Of a stretch of DNA of 64,000 bases, positions 50,446 through 64,000 are shown piece by piece. Under the pieces are notes generated by a model that worked only from the letters and a program-made list of their open reading frames with translations, was not told the origin of the DNA and made no database searches. The position numbers and the translations under genes are program-made. Position 1 is the first letter of the stretch, and each line of letters begins with the position of its first letter. This DNA comes from Harmonia axyridis (lineage: Eukaryota; Arthropoda; Insecta; Coleoptera; Coccinellidae), in the NCBI RefSeq assembly GCF_914767665.1, contig NC_059506.1:4774001-4838000 (forward strand), in the 5' to 3' direction.

Positions 50446-52771
50446 ATATGACCTGAAATGTTATATCAAAAACTCTGTATATAGGATGGAATTCAGAAAT
50501 TTGAGGATGTATTAATAACCAATATAAGAAAATAATGTCGCTTTCAGCATCTACCTGCATCTCAAGAGGGAGGGTCACCCCATATGACCTGAAATGATCT
50601 GTATATAGGATGAAATTCAGATTTTGAGGATATATTGATAACCAATATAAGAAAATAATGTCGCTTTCGGCATCTACCTGCATCTCAAGAGGGGGGGTCA
50701 CCCCATATGACCTGAAATGATCTGTATATAAGATGAAATTCAGATTTTGAGGATATATTGATAACCAATATAAGAAAATAATGTCGCTTTCGGCATATAC
50801 CTGCATCTCAAGAAAGGTGGGGTCACCCCATATGGCCTGAAATGTTATATCAAAAACTCTGTATATAGGATGAAATTCATATTTTGAGGATATATTGATA
50901 TCCAAGAAAAGAAAATAATTTCGCTTTCGGCATATATCTGCATCTTAAGAAAGGGGGGGTCACCCCATATGACCTGAAATGTTATATCAAAAACTCTGTA
51001 TATAGGATGAAATTCAGATCTTGAGGATGTATTGATAACCAAGATAAGAAAATAATGTCGCTTTCGGCATATACCTGCATCTTAAGAAAGAAGGGGTCAC
51101 CCGATATGACCTGAAATGTTATATAAAAATCTCTGTATATAGGATGAAATTCAGATTTTGTGGATGTAATGATAACCAAGATAAGAAAATAATGTCGCTT
51201 TCGGCATCTACCTGCATCTCAAGAGGGGGGGTCACCTCATATGACATGAAATATTATATCAAAAACTCTGTATATAGGATGGAATTCAGATCTTGAGGAT
51301 GTATTGATAACCAAGATAAGAAAATAATGTCGCTTTCGGCATATACCTGCATCTTAAGAAAGAAGGGGTCACCCGATATGACCTGAAATGTTATATCAAA
51401 ATCTCTGTATATAGGATGAAATTCAGATTTTGTGGATGTATTGATAACCAAGATAAGAAAATAATGTCGCTTTCGGCATCTACCTGCATCTCAAGAGGGG
51501 GGGTCACCTCATATGACATGAAATATTATATCAAAAACTCTGTATATAGGATGGAATTCAGATCTTGAGGATGTATTGATAACCAAGATAAAAAAATAAT
51601 GTCGCTTTCGGCATATACCTGCATCTTGAGAAAGAAGAGGTCACCCCATATGACCTGAAATGTTATATCAAAAACTCTGTATATAGGATGGAATTCAGAA
51701 ATTTGAGGATGTATTAATAACCAATATAAGAAAATAATGTCGCTTTCAGCATCTACCTGCATCTCAAGAGGGGGGGTCACCCCATATGACCTGAAATGAT
51801 CTGCATATAAGATGAAATTCAGATTTTGAGGATATATTGATAACCAATATAAGAAAATAATGTCGCTTTCGGCATATACCTGCATCTCAAGAAAGGTGGG
51901 GTCACCCCATATGGCCTGAAATGTTATATCAAAAACTCTGTATATAGGATGAAATTCAGATTTTGAGGATATATTGATAACCAAGATAAGAAAATAATGT
52001 CGCTTTCGGCATCTACCTGCATCTTAAGAAAGGTAGGGGGTCACCCCATATGACCTGAAATGATTAGTATATAGGATGAAATTCAGATTTTGAGGATATA
52101 TTGATAACCAATATAAGAAAATAATGTCGCTTTCGGCATATACCTGCATCTTAAGAAAGGGGGGGTCACCCCATATGACCTGAAATGTTATATCAAAAAC
52201 TCTGTATATAGGATGAAATTCAGATCTTGAGAATGTATTGATAACCAAGATAAGAAAATAATGTCGCTTTCGGCATATACCTGCATCTTAAGAAAGAAGG
52301 GGTCACCCGATATGACCTGAAATGTTATATCAAAATCTCTGTATATAGGATGAAATTCAGATTTTGTGGATGTATTGATAACCAAGATAAGAAAATAATG
52401 TCGCTTTCGGCATCTACCTGCATCTCAAGAGGGGGGGTCACCTCATATGACATGAAATATTATATCAAAAACTCTGTATATAGGATGGAATTCAGATCTT
52501 GAGGATGTATTGATAACCAAGATAAAAAAATAATGTCGCTTTCGGCATATATCTGCATCTTAAGAAAGGGGGGGTCACCCCATATGGCCTGAAATGTTAT
52601 ATCAAAAACTCTGTATATAGGATGAAATTCAGATTTTGAGGATATATTGATAACCAAGATAAGAAAATAATGTCGCTTTCGGCATCTACCTGCATCTTAA
52701 GAAAGGTAGGGGGTCACCCCATATGACCTGAAATGTTATATCAAAAACTCTGTATATAGGATGAAATTCAG
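50446..52771. repeat. Satellite block, copy B of the 29249-bp-offset pair
   Basis: Counterpart of 21197-23522 on the other side of the retrotransposon. The shared private variants show copying over almost 30 kb of intervening satellite. Confidence 0.82.
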
Positions 52772-55700
52772 ATTTTGAGGATATATTGATAACCAAGATA
52801 AGAAAATAATGTCGCTTTCGGCATCTACCTGCATCTTAAGAAAGGTAGGGGGTCACCCCATATGACCTGAAATGATTAGTATATAGGATGAAATTCAGAT
52901 TTTGAGGATATATTGATAACCAATATAAGAAAATAATGTCGCTTTCGGCATATACCTGCATCTTAAGAAAGGGGGGGTCACCCCATATGACCTGAAATGT
53001 TATATCAAAAACTCTGTATATAGGATGAAATTCAGATCTTGAGGATGTATTGATAACCAAGATAAGAAAATAATGTCGCTTTCGGCATATACCTGCATCT
53101 TAAGAAAGAAGGGGTCACCCGATATGACCTGAAATGTTATATCAAAATCTCTGTATATAGGATGAAATTCAGATTTTGTGGATGTATTGATAACCAAGAT
53201 AAGAAAATAATGTCGCTTTCGGCATCTACCTGCATCTCAAGAGGGGGGGTCACCTCATATTACCTGAAATGATCTGTATATAGGATGAAATTCAGATTTT
53301 TGGGATATATTGATAACCAAGATAAGAAAATAATGTCGCTTTCGGCATATACCTGCATCTTAAGAGAGGGGGGGTCACCCCATATGACCTGAAATGTTAT
53401 ATCAAAATCTCAGTATATAGGATGAAATTCAGATCTTGAGGATGTATTGATAACCAAGATAAGAAAATAATGTCGCTTTCGGCATATACCTGCATCTTAA
53501 GAAAGAAGGGGTCACCCCATATGTCCTGAAATGTTATATCAAAAACTCTGTATATAGGATGAAATTCAGATTTTGAGGATGTATTGATAACCAATATAAG
53601 AAAATAATGTCGCTTTCAGCATCTACCTGCATCTCAAGAGGGGAGGGGGTCACCCTATATGACCTGAAATGTTATATCAAAAACTCTGTATATAGGATGA
53701 AATTCAGATCTTGAGGATCTATTTATAACCAAGATAAGAAAATAATGTCGCTTTCGGCATATACCTGCATCTTAAGAAAGAAGGGGTCACCCCATATGAC
53801 CTGAAATGTTATATCAAAAACTCTGTATATAGGATGAAATTCAGAAATTTGAGGATGTATTAATAACCAATATAAGAAAATAATGTCGCTTTCAGCATCT
53901 ACCTGCATCTCAAGAGGGAAGGGGGTCACCCTATATGACCTGAAATGTTATATCAAAAACTCTGTATATAGGATGGAATTCAGAAATTTGAGGATGTATT
54001 AATAACCAATATAAGAAAATAATGTCGCTTTCAGCATCTACCTGCATCTCAAGAGGGAGGGTCACCCCATATGACCTGAAATGATCTGTATATAGGATGA
54101 AATTCAGATTTTGAGGATATATTGATAACCAATATAAGAAAATAATGTCGCTTTCGGCATCTACCTGCATCTCAAGAGGGGGGGTCACCCCATATGACCT
54201 GAAATGATCTGTATATAAGATGAAATTCAGATTTTGAGGATATATTGATAACCAATATAAGAAAATAATGTCGCTTTCGGCATATACCTGCATCTCAAGA
54301 AAGGTGGGGTCACCCCATATGGCCTGAAATGTTATATCAAAAACTCTGTATATAGGATGAAATTCATATTTTGAGGATATATTGATATCCAAGAAAAGAA
54401 AATAATTTCGCTTTCGGCATATATCTGCATCTTAAGAAAGGGGGGGTCACCCCATATGACCTGAAATGTTATATCAAAAACTCTGTATATAGGATGAAAT
54501 TCAGATCTTGAGGATGTATTGATAACCAAGATAAGAAAATAATGTCGCTTTCGGCATATACCTGCATCTTAAGAAAGAAGGGGTCACCCGATATGACCTG
54601 AAATGTTATATCAAAATCTCTGTATATAGGATGAAATTCAGATTTTGTGGATGTAATGATAACCAAGATAAGAAAATAATGTCGCTTTCGGCATCTACCT
54701 GCATCTCAAGAGGGAGGGTCACCTCATATGACATGAAATATTATATCAAAAACTCTGTATATAGGATGGAATTCAGATCTTGAGGATGTATTGATAACCA
54801 AGATAAAAAAATAATGTCGCTTTCGGCATATATCTGCATCTTAAGAAAGGGGGGGTCACCCCATATGACCTGAAATGTTATATCAAAAACTCTGTATATA
54901 GGATGAAATTCATATTTTGAGGATATATTGATATCCAAGAAAAGAAAATAATTTCGCTTTCGGCATATATCTGCATCTTAAGAAAGGGGGGGTCACCCCA
55001 TATGACCTGAAATGTTATATCAAAAACTCTGTATATAGGATGAAATTCAGATCTTGAGGATGTATTGATAACCAAGATAAGAAAATAATGTCGCTATCGG
55101 CATATACCTGCATCTTAGGAAAGAAGGGGTCACCCGATATGACCTGAAATGTTATATCAAAATCTCTGTATATAGGATGAAATTCAGATTTTGTGGATGT
55201 ATTGATAACCAAGATAAGAAAATAATGTCGCTTTCGGCATATACCTGCATCTTGAGAAAGAAGAGGTCACCCCATATGACCTGAAATGTTATATCAAAAA
55301 CTCTGTATATAGGATGGAATTCAGAAATTTGAGGATGTATTAATAACCAATATAAGAAAATAATGTCGCTTTCAGCATCTACCTGCATCTCAAGAGGGGG
55401 GGTCACCCCATATGACCTGAAATGATCTGTATATAAGATGAAATTCAGATTTTGAGGATATATTGATAAACAATATAAGAAAATAATGTCGCTTTCGGCA
55501 TATACCTGCATCTCAAGAAAGGTGGGGTCACCCCATATGGCCTGAAATGTTATATCAAAAACTCTGTATATAGGATGAAATTCAGATTTTGAGGATATAT
55601 TGATAACCAAAATAAGAAAATAATGTCGCTTTCGGCATCTACCTGCATCTTAAGAAAGGTAGGGGGTCACCCCATATGACCTGAAATGATTAGTATATAG

Positions 55701-58085
55701 GATGAAATTCAGATTTTGAGGATATATTGATAACCAATATAAGAAAATAATGTCGCTTTCGGCATATACCTGCATCTTAAGAAAGGGGGGGTCACCCCAT
55801 ATGACCTGAAATGTTATATCAAAAACTCTGTATATAGGATGAAATTCAGATCTTGAGGATGTATTGATAACCAAGATAAGAAAATAATGTCGCTTTCGGC
55901 ATATACCTGCATCTTAAGAAAGAAGGGGTCACCCGATATGACCTGAAATGTTATATCAAAATCTCTGTATATAGGATGAAATTCAGATTTTGTGGATGTA
56001 TTGATAACCAAGATAAGAGAATAATGTCGCTTTCGGCATCTACCTGCATCTCAAGAGGGGGGGTCACCTCATATGACATGAAATATTATATCAAAAACTC
56101 TGTATATAGGATGGAATTCAGATCTTGAGGATGTATTGATAACCAAGATAAAAAAATAATGTCGCTTTCGGCATATATCTGCATCTTAAGAAAGGGGGGG
56201 TCACCCCATATGACCTGAAATGTTATATCAAAAACTCTGTATATAGGATGAAATTCATATTTTGAGGATATATTGATATCCAAGAAAAGAAAATAATTTC
56301 GCTTTCGGCATATACCTGCATCTTAAGAAAGAAGGGGTCACCCGATATGACCTGAAATGTTATATCAAAATCTCTGTATATAGGATGAAATTCAGATTTT
56401 GTGGATGTATTGATAACCAAGATAAGAAAATAATGTCGCTTTCGGCATCTAACTGCATCTCAAGAGGGGGGGTCACCTCATATGACATGAAATATTATAT
56501 CAAAAACTCTGTATATAGGATGGAATTCAGATCTTGAGGATGTATTGATAACCAAGATAAAAAAATAATGTCGCTTTCGGCATATACCTGCATCTTGAGA
56601 AAGAAGAGGTCACCCCATATGACCTGAAATGTTATATCAAAAACTCTGTATATAGGATGGAATTCAGAAATTTGAGGATGTATTAATAACCAATATAAGA
56701 AAATAATGTCGCTTTCAGCATCTACCTGCATCTCAAGAGGGGGGGTCACCCCATATGACCTGAAATGATCTGTATATAAGATGAAATTCAGATTTTGAGG
56801 ATATATTGATAACCAATATAAGAAAATAATGTCGCTTTCGGCATATACCTGCATCTCAAGAAAGGTGGGGTCACCCCATATGGCCTGAAATGTTATATCA
56901 AAAACTCTGTATATAGGATGAAATTCAGATTTTGAGGATATATTGATAACCAAGATAAGAAAATAATGTCGCTTTCGGCATCTACCTGCATCTTAAGAAA
57001 GGTAGGGGGTCACCCCATATGACCTGAAATGATTAGTATATAGGATGAAATTCAGATTTTGAGGATATATTGATAACCAATATAAGAAAATAATGTCGCT
57101 TTCGGCATATACCTGCATCTTAAGAAAGAAGGGGTCACCCCATATGACCTGAAATGTTATATCAAAATCTCTGTATATAGGATGAAATTCAGATCTTGAG
57201 GATGTATTGATAACCAAGATAAGAAAATAATGTCGCTTTCGGCATATACCTGCATCTTAAGAAAGAAGGGGTCACCCCATATGTCCTGAAATGTTATATC
57301 AAAAACTCTGTATATAGGATGAAATTCAGATTTTGAGGATGTATTGATAACCAATATAAGAAAATAATGTCGCTTTCAGCATTTACTTGCATCTCAAGAG
57401 GGAGGGTCACCCCATATGACCTGAAATGATCTGTATATAGGATGAAATTCAGATTTTGAGGATATATTGATAACCAATATAAGAAAATAATGTCGCTTTC
57501 GGCATCTACCTGCATCTCAAGAGGGGGGGTCACCCCATATGACCTGAAATGATCTGTATATAAGATGAAATTCAGATTTTGAGGATATATTGATAACCAA
57601 TATAAGAAAATAATGTCGCTTTCGGCATATACCTGCATCTCAAGAAAGGTGGGGTCACCCCATATGGCCTGAAATGTTATATCAAAAACTCTGTATATAG
57701 GATGAAATTCATATTTTGAGGATATATTGATATCCAAGAAAAGAAAATAATTTCGCTTTCGGCATATATCTGCATCTTAAGAAAGGGGGTGTCACCCCAT
57801 ATGACCTGAAATGTTATATCAAAAACTCTGTATATAGGATGAAATTCAGATCTTGAGGATGTATTGATAACCAAGATAAGAAAATAATGTCGCTTTCGGC
57901 ATATACCTGCATCTTAAGAAAGAAGGGGTCACCCGATATGACCTGAAATGTTATATCAAAATCTCTGTATATAGGATGAAATTCAGATTTTGTGGATGTA
58001 ATGATAACCAAGATAAGAAAATAATGTCGCTTTCGGCATCTACCTGCATCTCAAGAGGGGGGGTCACCTCATATGACATGAAATA

Positions 58086-61000
58086 TTATATCAAAAACTC
58101 TTTATATAGGATGGAATTCAGATCTTGAGGATGTATTGATAACCAAGATGAAAAAATAATGTCGCTTTCGGCATATATCTGCATCTTAAGAAAGGGGGGG
58201 TCACCCCATATGACCTGAAATGTTATATCAAAAACTCTGTATATAGGATGAAATTCATATTTTGAGGATATATTGATATCCAAGAAAAGAAAATAATTTC
58301 GCTTTCGGCATATATCTGCATCTTAAGAAAGGGGGGGTCACCCCATATGACCTGAAATGTTATATCAAAAACTCTGTATATAGGATGAAATTCAGATCTT
58401 GAGGATGTATTGATAACCAAGATAAGAAAATAATGTCGCTTTCGGCATATACCTGCATCTTAAGAAAGAAGGGGTCACCCGATATGACCTGAAATGTTAT
58501 ATCAAAATCTCTGTATATAGGATGAAATTCAGATTTTGTGGATGTATTGATAACCAAGATAAGAAAATAATGTCGCTTTCGGCATCTACCTGCATCTCAA
58601 GAGGGGGGGTCACCTCATATGACATGAAATATTATATCAAAAACTCTGTATATAGGATGGAATTCAGATCTTGAGGATGTATTGATAACCAAGATAAAAA
58701 AATAATGTCGCTTTCGGCATATACCTGCATCTTGAGAAAGAAGAGGTCACCCCATATGACCTGAAATGTTATATCAAAAACTCTGTATATAGGATGGAAT
58801 TCAGAAATTTGAGGATGTATTAATAACCAATATAAGAAAATAATGTCGCTTTCAGCATCTACCTGCATCTCAAGAGGGGGGGTCACCCCATATGACCTGA
58901 AATGATCTGTATATAAGATGAAATTCAGATTTTGAGGATATATTGATAACCAATATAAGAAAATAATGTCGCTTTCGGCATATACCTGCATCTCAAGAAA
59001 GGTGGGGTCACCCCATATGGCCTGAAATGTTATATCAAAAACTCTGTATATAGGATGAAATTCAGATTTTGAGGATATATTGATAACCAAGATAAGAAAA
59101 TAATGTCGCTTTCGGCATCTACCTGCATCTTAAGAAAGGTAGGGGGTCACCCCATATGACCTGAAATGATTAGTATATAGGATGAAATTCAGATTTTGAG
59201 GATATATTGATAACCAATATAAGAAAATAATGTCGCTTTCGGCATATACCTGCATCTTAAGAAAGGGGGGGTCACCCCATATGACCTGAAATGTTATATC
59301 AAAAACTCTGTATATAGGATGAAATTCAGATCTTGAGGATGTATTGATAACCAAGATAAGAAAATAATGTCGCTTTCGGCATATACCTGCATCTTAAGAA
59401 AGAAGGGGTCACCCGATATGACCTGAAATGTTATATCAAAATCTCTGTATATAGGATGAAATTCAGATCTTGTGGATGTATTGATAACCAAGATAAGAAA
59501 ATAATGTCGCTTTCGGCATCTACCTGCATCTCAAGAGGGGGGGTCACCTCATATGACATGAAATATTATATCAAAAACTCTGTATATAGGATGAAATTCA
59601 GATCTTGAGGATGTATTGATAACCAAGATAAAAAAATAATGTCGCTTTCGGCATATATCTGCATCTTAAGAAAGGGGGGGTCACCCCATATGACCTGAAA
59701 TGTTATATCAAAAACTCTGTATATAGGATGAAATTCATATTTTGAGGATATATTGATATCCAAGAAAAGAAAATAATTTCGCTTTCGGCATATATCTGCA
59801 TCTTAAGAAAGGGGGGGTCACCCCATATGACCTGAAATGTTATATCAAAAACTCTGTATATAGGATGAAATTCAGATCTTGAGGATGTATTGATAACCAA
59901 GATAAGAAAATAATGTCGCTTTCGGCATATACCTGCATCTTAAGAAAGAAGGGGTCACCCGATATGACCTGAAATGTTATATCAAAATCTCTGTATATAG
60001 GATGAAATTCAGATTTTGTGGATGTATTGATAACCAAGATAAGAAAATAATGTCGCTTTCGGCATCTACCTGCATCTCAAGAGGGGGGGTCACCTCATAT
60101 GACATGAAATATTATATCAAAAACTCTGTATATAGGATGGAATTCAGATCTTGAGGATGTATTGATAACCAAGATAAAAAAATAATGTCGCTTTCGGCAT
60201 ATACCTGCATCTTGAGAAAGAAGAGGTCACCCCATATGACCTGAAATGTTATATCAAAAACTCTGTATATAGGATGGAATTCAGAAATTTGAGGATGTAT
60301 TAATAACCAATATAAGAAAATAATGTCGCTTTCAGCATCTACCTGCATTTCAAGAGGGGGGGTCACCCCATATGACCTGAAATGATCTGTATATAAGATG
60401 AAATTCAGATTTTGAGGATATATTGATAACCAATATAAGAAAATAATGTCGCTTTCGGCATATACCTGCATCTCAAGAAAGGTGGGGTCACCTCATATGA
60501 CATGAAATATTATATCAAAAACTCTGTATATAGGATGGAATTCAGATCTTGAGGATGTATTGATAACCAAGATAAAAAAATAATGTCGCTTTCGGCATAT
60601 ATCTGCATCTTAAGAAAGGGGGGGTCACCCCATATGACCTGAAATGTTATATCAAAAACTCTGTATATAGGATGAAATTCAGATTTTGAGGATATATTGA
60701 TAACCAATATAAGAAAATAATGTCGCTTTCGGCATATACCTGCATCTTAAGAAAGGGGGGGTCACCCCATATGACCTGAAATGTTATATCAAAAACTCTG
60801 TATATAGGATGAAATTCAGATCTTGAGGATGTATTGATAACCAAGATAAGAAAATAATGTCGCTTTCGGCATATACCTGCATCTTAAGAAAGAAGGGGTC
60901 ACCCGATATGACCTGAAATGTTATATCAAAATCTCTGTATATAGGATGAAATTCAGATTTTGTGGATGTATTGATAACCAAGATAAGAAAATAATGTCGC

Positions 61001-62060
61001 TTTCGGCATCTACCTGCATCTCAAGAGGGGGGGTCACCTCATATGACATGAAATATTATATCAAAAACTCTGTATATAGGATGGAATTCAGATCTTGAGG
61101 ATGTATTGATAACCAAGATAAAAAAATAATGTCGCTTTCGGCATATATCTGCATCTTAAGAAAGGGGGGGTCACCCCATATGACCTGAAATGTTATATCA
61201 AAAACTCTGTATATAGGATGAAATTCATATTTTGAGGATATATTGATATCCAAGAAAAGAAAATAATTTCGCTTTCGGCATATATCTGCATCTTAAGAAA
61301 GGGGGGGTCACCCCATATGACCTGAAATGTTATATCAAAAACTCTGTATATAGGATGAAATTCAGATCTTGAGGATGTATTGATAACCAAGATAAGAAAA
61401 TAATGTCGCTTTCGGCATATACCTGCATCTTAAGAAAGAAGGGGTCACCCGATATGACCTGAAATGTTATATCAAAATCTCTGTATATAGGATGAAATTC
61501 AGATTTTGTGGATGTATTGATAACCAAGATAAGAAAATAATGTCGCTTTCGGCATCTACCTGCATCTCAAGAGGGGGGGTCACCTCATATGACATGAAAT
61601 ATTATATCAAAAACTCTGTATATAGGATGGAATTCAGATCTTGAGGATGTATTGATAACCAAGATAAAAAAATAATGTCGCTTTCGGCATATACCTGCAT
61701 CTTGAGAAAGAAGAGGTCACCCCATATGACCTGAAATGTTATATCAAAAACTCTGTATATAGGATGGAATTCAGAAATTTGAGGATGTATTAATAACCAA
61801 TATAAGAAAATAATGTCGCTTTCAGCATCTACCTGCATTTCAAGAGGGGGGGTCACCCCATATGACCTGAAATGATCTGTATATAAGATGAAATTCAGAT
61901 TTTGAGGATATATTGATAACCAATATAAGAAAATAATGTCGCTTTCGGCATATACCTGCATCTCAAGAAAGGTGGGGTCACCCCATATGGCCTGAAATGT
62001 TATATCAAAAACTCTGTATATAGGATGAAATTCAGATTTTGAGGATATATTGATAACCAA
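58086..62060. repeat. Eleven-monomer higher-order repeat, period about 1480-1490 bp
   Basis: Three successive copies of one order of monomer types begin at about 58086, 59566 and 61056 (spacings 1480 and 1490). Between the second and third copies, at about 60490-60850, extra and rearranged monomers are present, consistent with unequal exchange inside the array. Confidence 0.75.
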
Positions 62061-63675
62061 GATAAGAAAATAATGTCGCTTTCGGCATCTACCTGCATCT
62101 TAAGAAAGGTAGGGGGTCACCCCATATGACCTGAAATGATTAGTACATAGGATGAAATTCAGATTTTGAGGATATATTGATAACCAATATAAGAAAATAA
62201 TGTCGCTTTCGGCATATACCTGCATCTTAAGAAAGAAGGGGTCACCCCATATGACCTGAAATGTTATATCAAAATCTCTGTATATAGGATGAAATTCAGA
62301 TCTTGAGGATGTATTGATAACCAAGATAAGAAAATAATGTCGCTTTCGGCATATACCTGCATCTTAAGAAAGAAGGGGTCACCCCATATGTCCTGAAATG
62401 TTATATCAAAAACTCTGTATATAGGATGAAATTCAGATTTTGAGGATGTATTGATAACCAATATAAGAAAATGATGTCGCTTTCAGCATCTACTTGCATC
62501 TCAAGAGGGAGGGTCACCCCATATGACCTGAAATGATCTGTATATAGGATGAAATTCAGATTTTGAGGATATATTGATAACCAATATAAGAAAATAATGT
62601 CGCTTTCGGCATATACCTGCATCTCAAGAAAGGTGGGGTCACCCCATATGGCCTGAAATGTTATATCAAAAACTCTGTATATAGGATGAAATTCAGATTT
62701 TGAGGATATATTGATAACCAAGATAAGAAAATAATGTCGCTTTCGGCATCTACCTGCATCTTAAGAAAGGTAGGGGGTCACCCCATATGACCTGAAATGA
62801 TCTGTATATAGGATGAAATTCAGATTTTGAGGATATATTGATAACCAATATAAGAAAATAATGTCGCTTTCGGCATATATCTGCATCTTAAGAAAGGGGG
62901 GGTCACCCCATATGACCTGAAATGTTATATCAAAAACTCTGTATATAGGATGAAATTCATATTTTGAGGATATATTGATATCCAAGAAAAGAAAATAATT
63001 TCGCTTTCGGCATATATCTGCATCTTAAGAAAGGGGGGGTCACCCCATATGACCTGAAATGTTATATCAAAAACTCTGTATATAGGATGAAATTCATATT
63101 TTGAGGATATATTGATATCCAAGAAAAGAAAATAATTTCGCTTTCGGCATATATCTGCATCTTAAGAAAGGGGGGGTCACCCCATATGACCTGAAATGTT
63201 ATATCAAAAACTCTGTATATAGGATGAAATTCAGATCTTGAGGATGTATTGATAACCAAGATAAGAAAATAATGTCGCTTTCGGCATATACCTGCATCTC
63301 AAGAGGGGGGGTCACCTCATATTACCTGAAATGATCTGTATATAGGATGAAATTCAGATTTTGTGGATGTATTGATAACCAAGATAAGAAAATAATGTCG
63401 CTTTCGGCATCTACCTGCATCTCAAGAGGGGGGGTCACCTCATATTACCTGAAATGATCTGTATATAGGATGAAATTCAGATTTTTGGGATATATTGATA
63501 ACCAAGATAAGAAAATAATGTCGCTTTCGGCATATACCTGCATCTTAAGAGAGGGGGGGTCACCCCATATGACCTGAAATGTTATATCAAAATCTCAGTA
63601 TATAGGATGAAATTCAGATCTTGAGGATGTATTGATAACCAAGATAAGAAAATAATGTCGCTTTCGGCATATACC

Positions 63676-64000
63676 TGCTGGAGAAATTGCAGTGCTTATG
63701 AATCATAGACTTGTAAGGAAATCCCATAGATGGCGCCAGCGTCAGTTCTCTTTTATATATTTGATTCAATTTAATTATTAAATTATATTCTCTATTGTAT
63801 TTCTTCCTATGATGAGGTTTTCTAATGTAAATTACATAATTTGTATTTATTGTATAATTTTAGATAAGTTTTCTTCATTGTAAATTCATGAATTCTGTGC
63901 GTGATATTCTATGGTAAAAGTCTATGTTCTGGAAGCATGAGATTATTGTAACCTCTCTTCTCTCTAGTTAAGCTAGTTGTAAGTATAGAGTTAACAGTGT
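63676..64000. mobile_element. Probable LTR start, cut by the window edge
   Basis: The satellite breaks off inside a monomer, and the new sequence begins with TG (TGCTGGAG at 63676 or TGGAG at 63679), as LTRs do. It contains GATGGCGCCAGCG at 63729-63741 and a TATA-like TTTTATATAT at 63751-63760, followed by AT-rich sequence and a CT-rich stretch near 63953. The layout resembles insect LTRs, possibly Ty1/copia, but no end, primer-binding site or coding sequence is inside the window, so the family is a guess. Confidence 0.45.

Larger units (their letters stand above)
34125..63678. repeat. Satellite array, right segment, monomer about 137 bp
   Basis: Continuation of the same array in the same orientation and register after the retrotransposon. 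It contains further higher-order units, including 1511-bp (for example 36372 to 37883 and 36646 to 38157), 1237-bp, 3345-bp (54332 to 57677) and 1480-1490-bp spacings. Unlike the left edge, monomers remain well homogenised to the last one. The array stops in mid-monomer after ATATACCTGC. Confidence 0.98.

Noticed and set aside
2574..63259. More than 200 minus-strand reading frames of 65-164 residues with near-identical translations
   Set aside because: They recur at the satellite period, overlap each other in different frames, and lengthen only where short monomers shift the frame. The similarity is that of the DNA repeat, and no start context, splice signal or selection pattern supports translation.

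Overview
The window is eukaryotic and most probably from an insect: it is AT-rich, has spliced exons, a non-LTR retrotransposon with an apurinic-type endonuclease and reverse transcriptase, and one dominant satellite. There is no sign of bacterial operons, RNA genes or CRISPR. The species cannot be named from sequence alone.

Layout. Positions 1-2575 are unique or low-copy DNA. They hold two plus-strand pieces of ankyrin-repeat-type coding sequence (about 11-332 and 439-1018), one minus-strand exon that I recognise as nucleoporin Nup85 (1196-1414), and an imperfect tandem pair of unknown repeat sequence (1806-2123). Positions 2576-30999 and 34125-63678 are one satellite array of about 58 kb, some 425 head-to-tail monomers of about 137 bp (a shorter class is about 125 bp). 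It is split by a single 3.13 kb insertion at 31000-34124, a 5'-truncated minus-strand non-LTR retrotransposon. The right end of the array stops abruptly in mid-monomer at about 63676, where a different sequence begins that looks like the start of an LTR.

The satellite is organised on several scales. Monomers form higher-order units (about 1226, 1237, 1480-1490 and 1511 bp), and these lie inside larger blocks with periods or offsets of 3662, 4297, 13752, 18139 and 29249 bp that share private variants. Recent change therefore seems to have copied multi-kilobase blocks, not single monomers. The left edge is the most diverged part; the right end is not, so the array probably continues beyond the LTR.

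The retrotransposon is the most interesting gene-level object. The end of its Gag-like ORF1 (zinc knuckles) and its endonuclease/RT ORF2 are in the same frame, separated by one amber codon in the context UAG-CAA-CCA, and ORF2 has no AUG before about codon 99. This suggests Gag-Pol expression by stop-codon readthrough. Empty copies of the same satellite unit elsewhere in the window define the insertion to the base: 3130 bp net, with a possible GATAA target-site duplication. The 65-164 residue reading frames found throughout the satellite follow the repeat period and are not annotated as genes.
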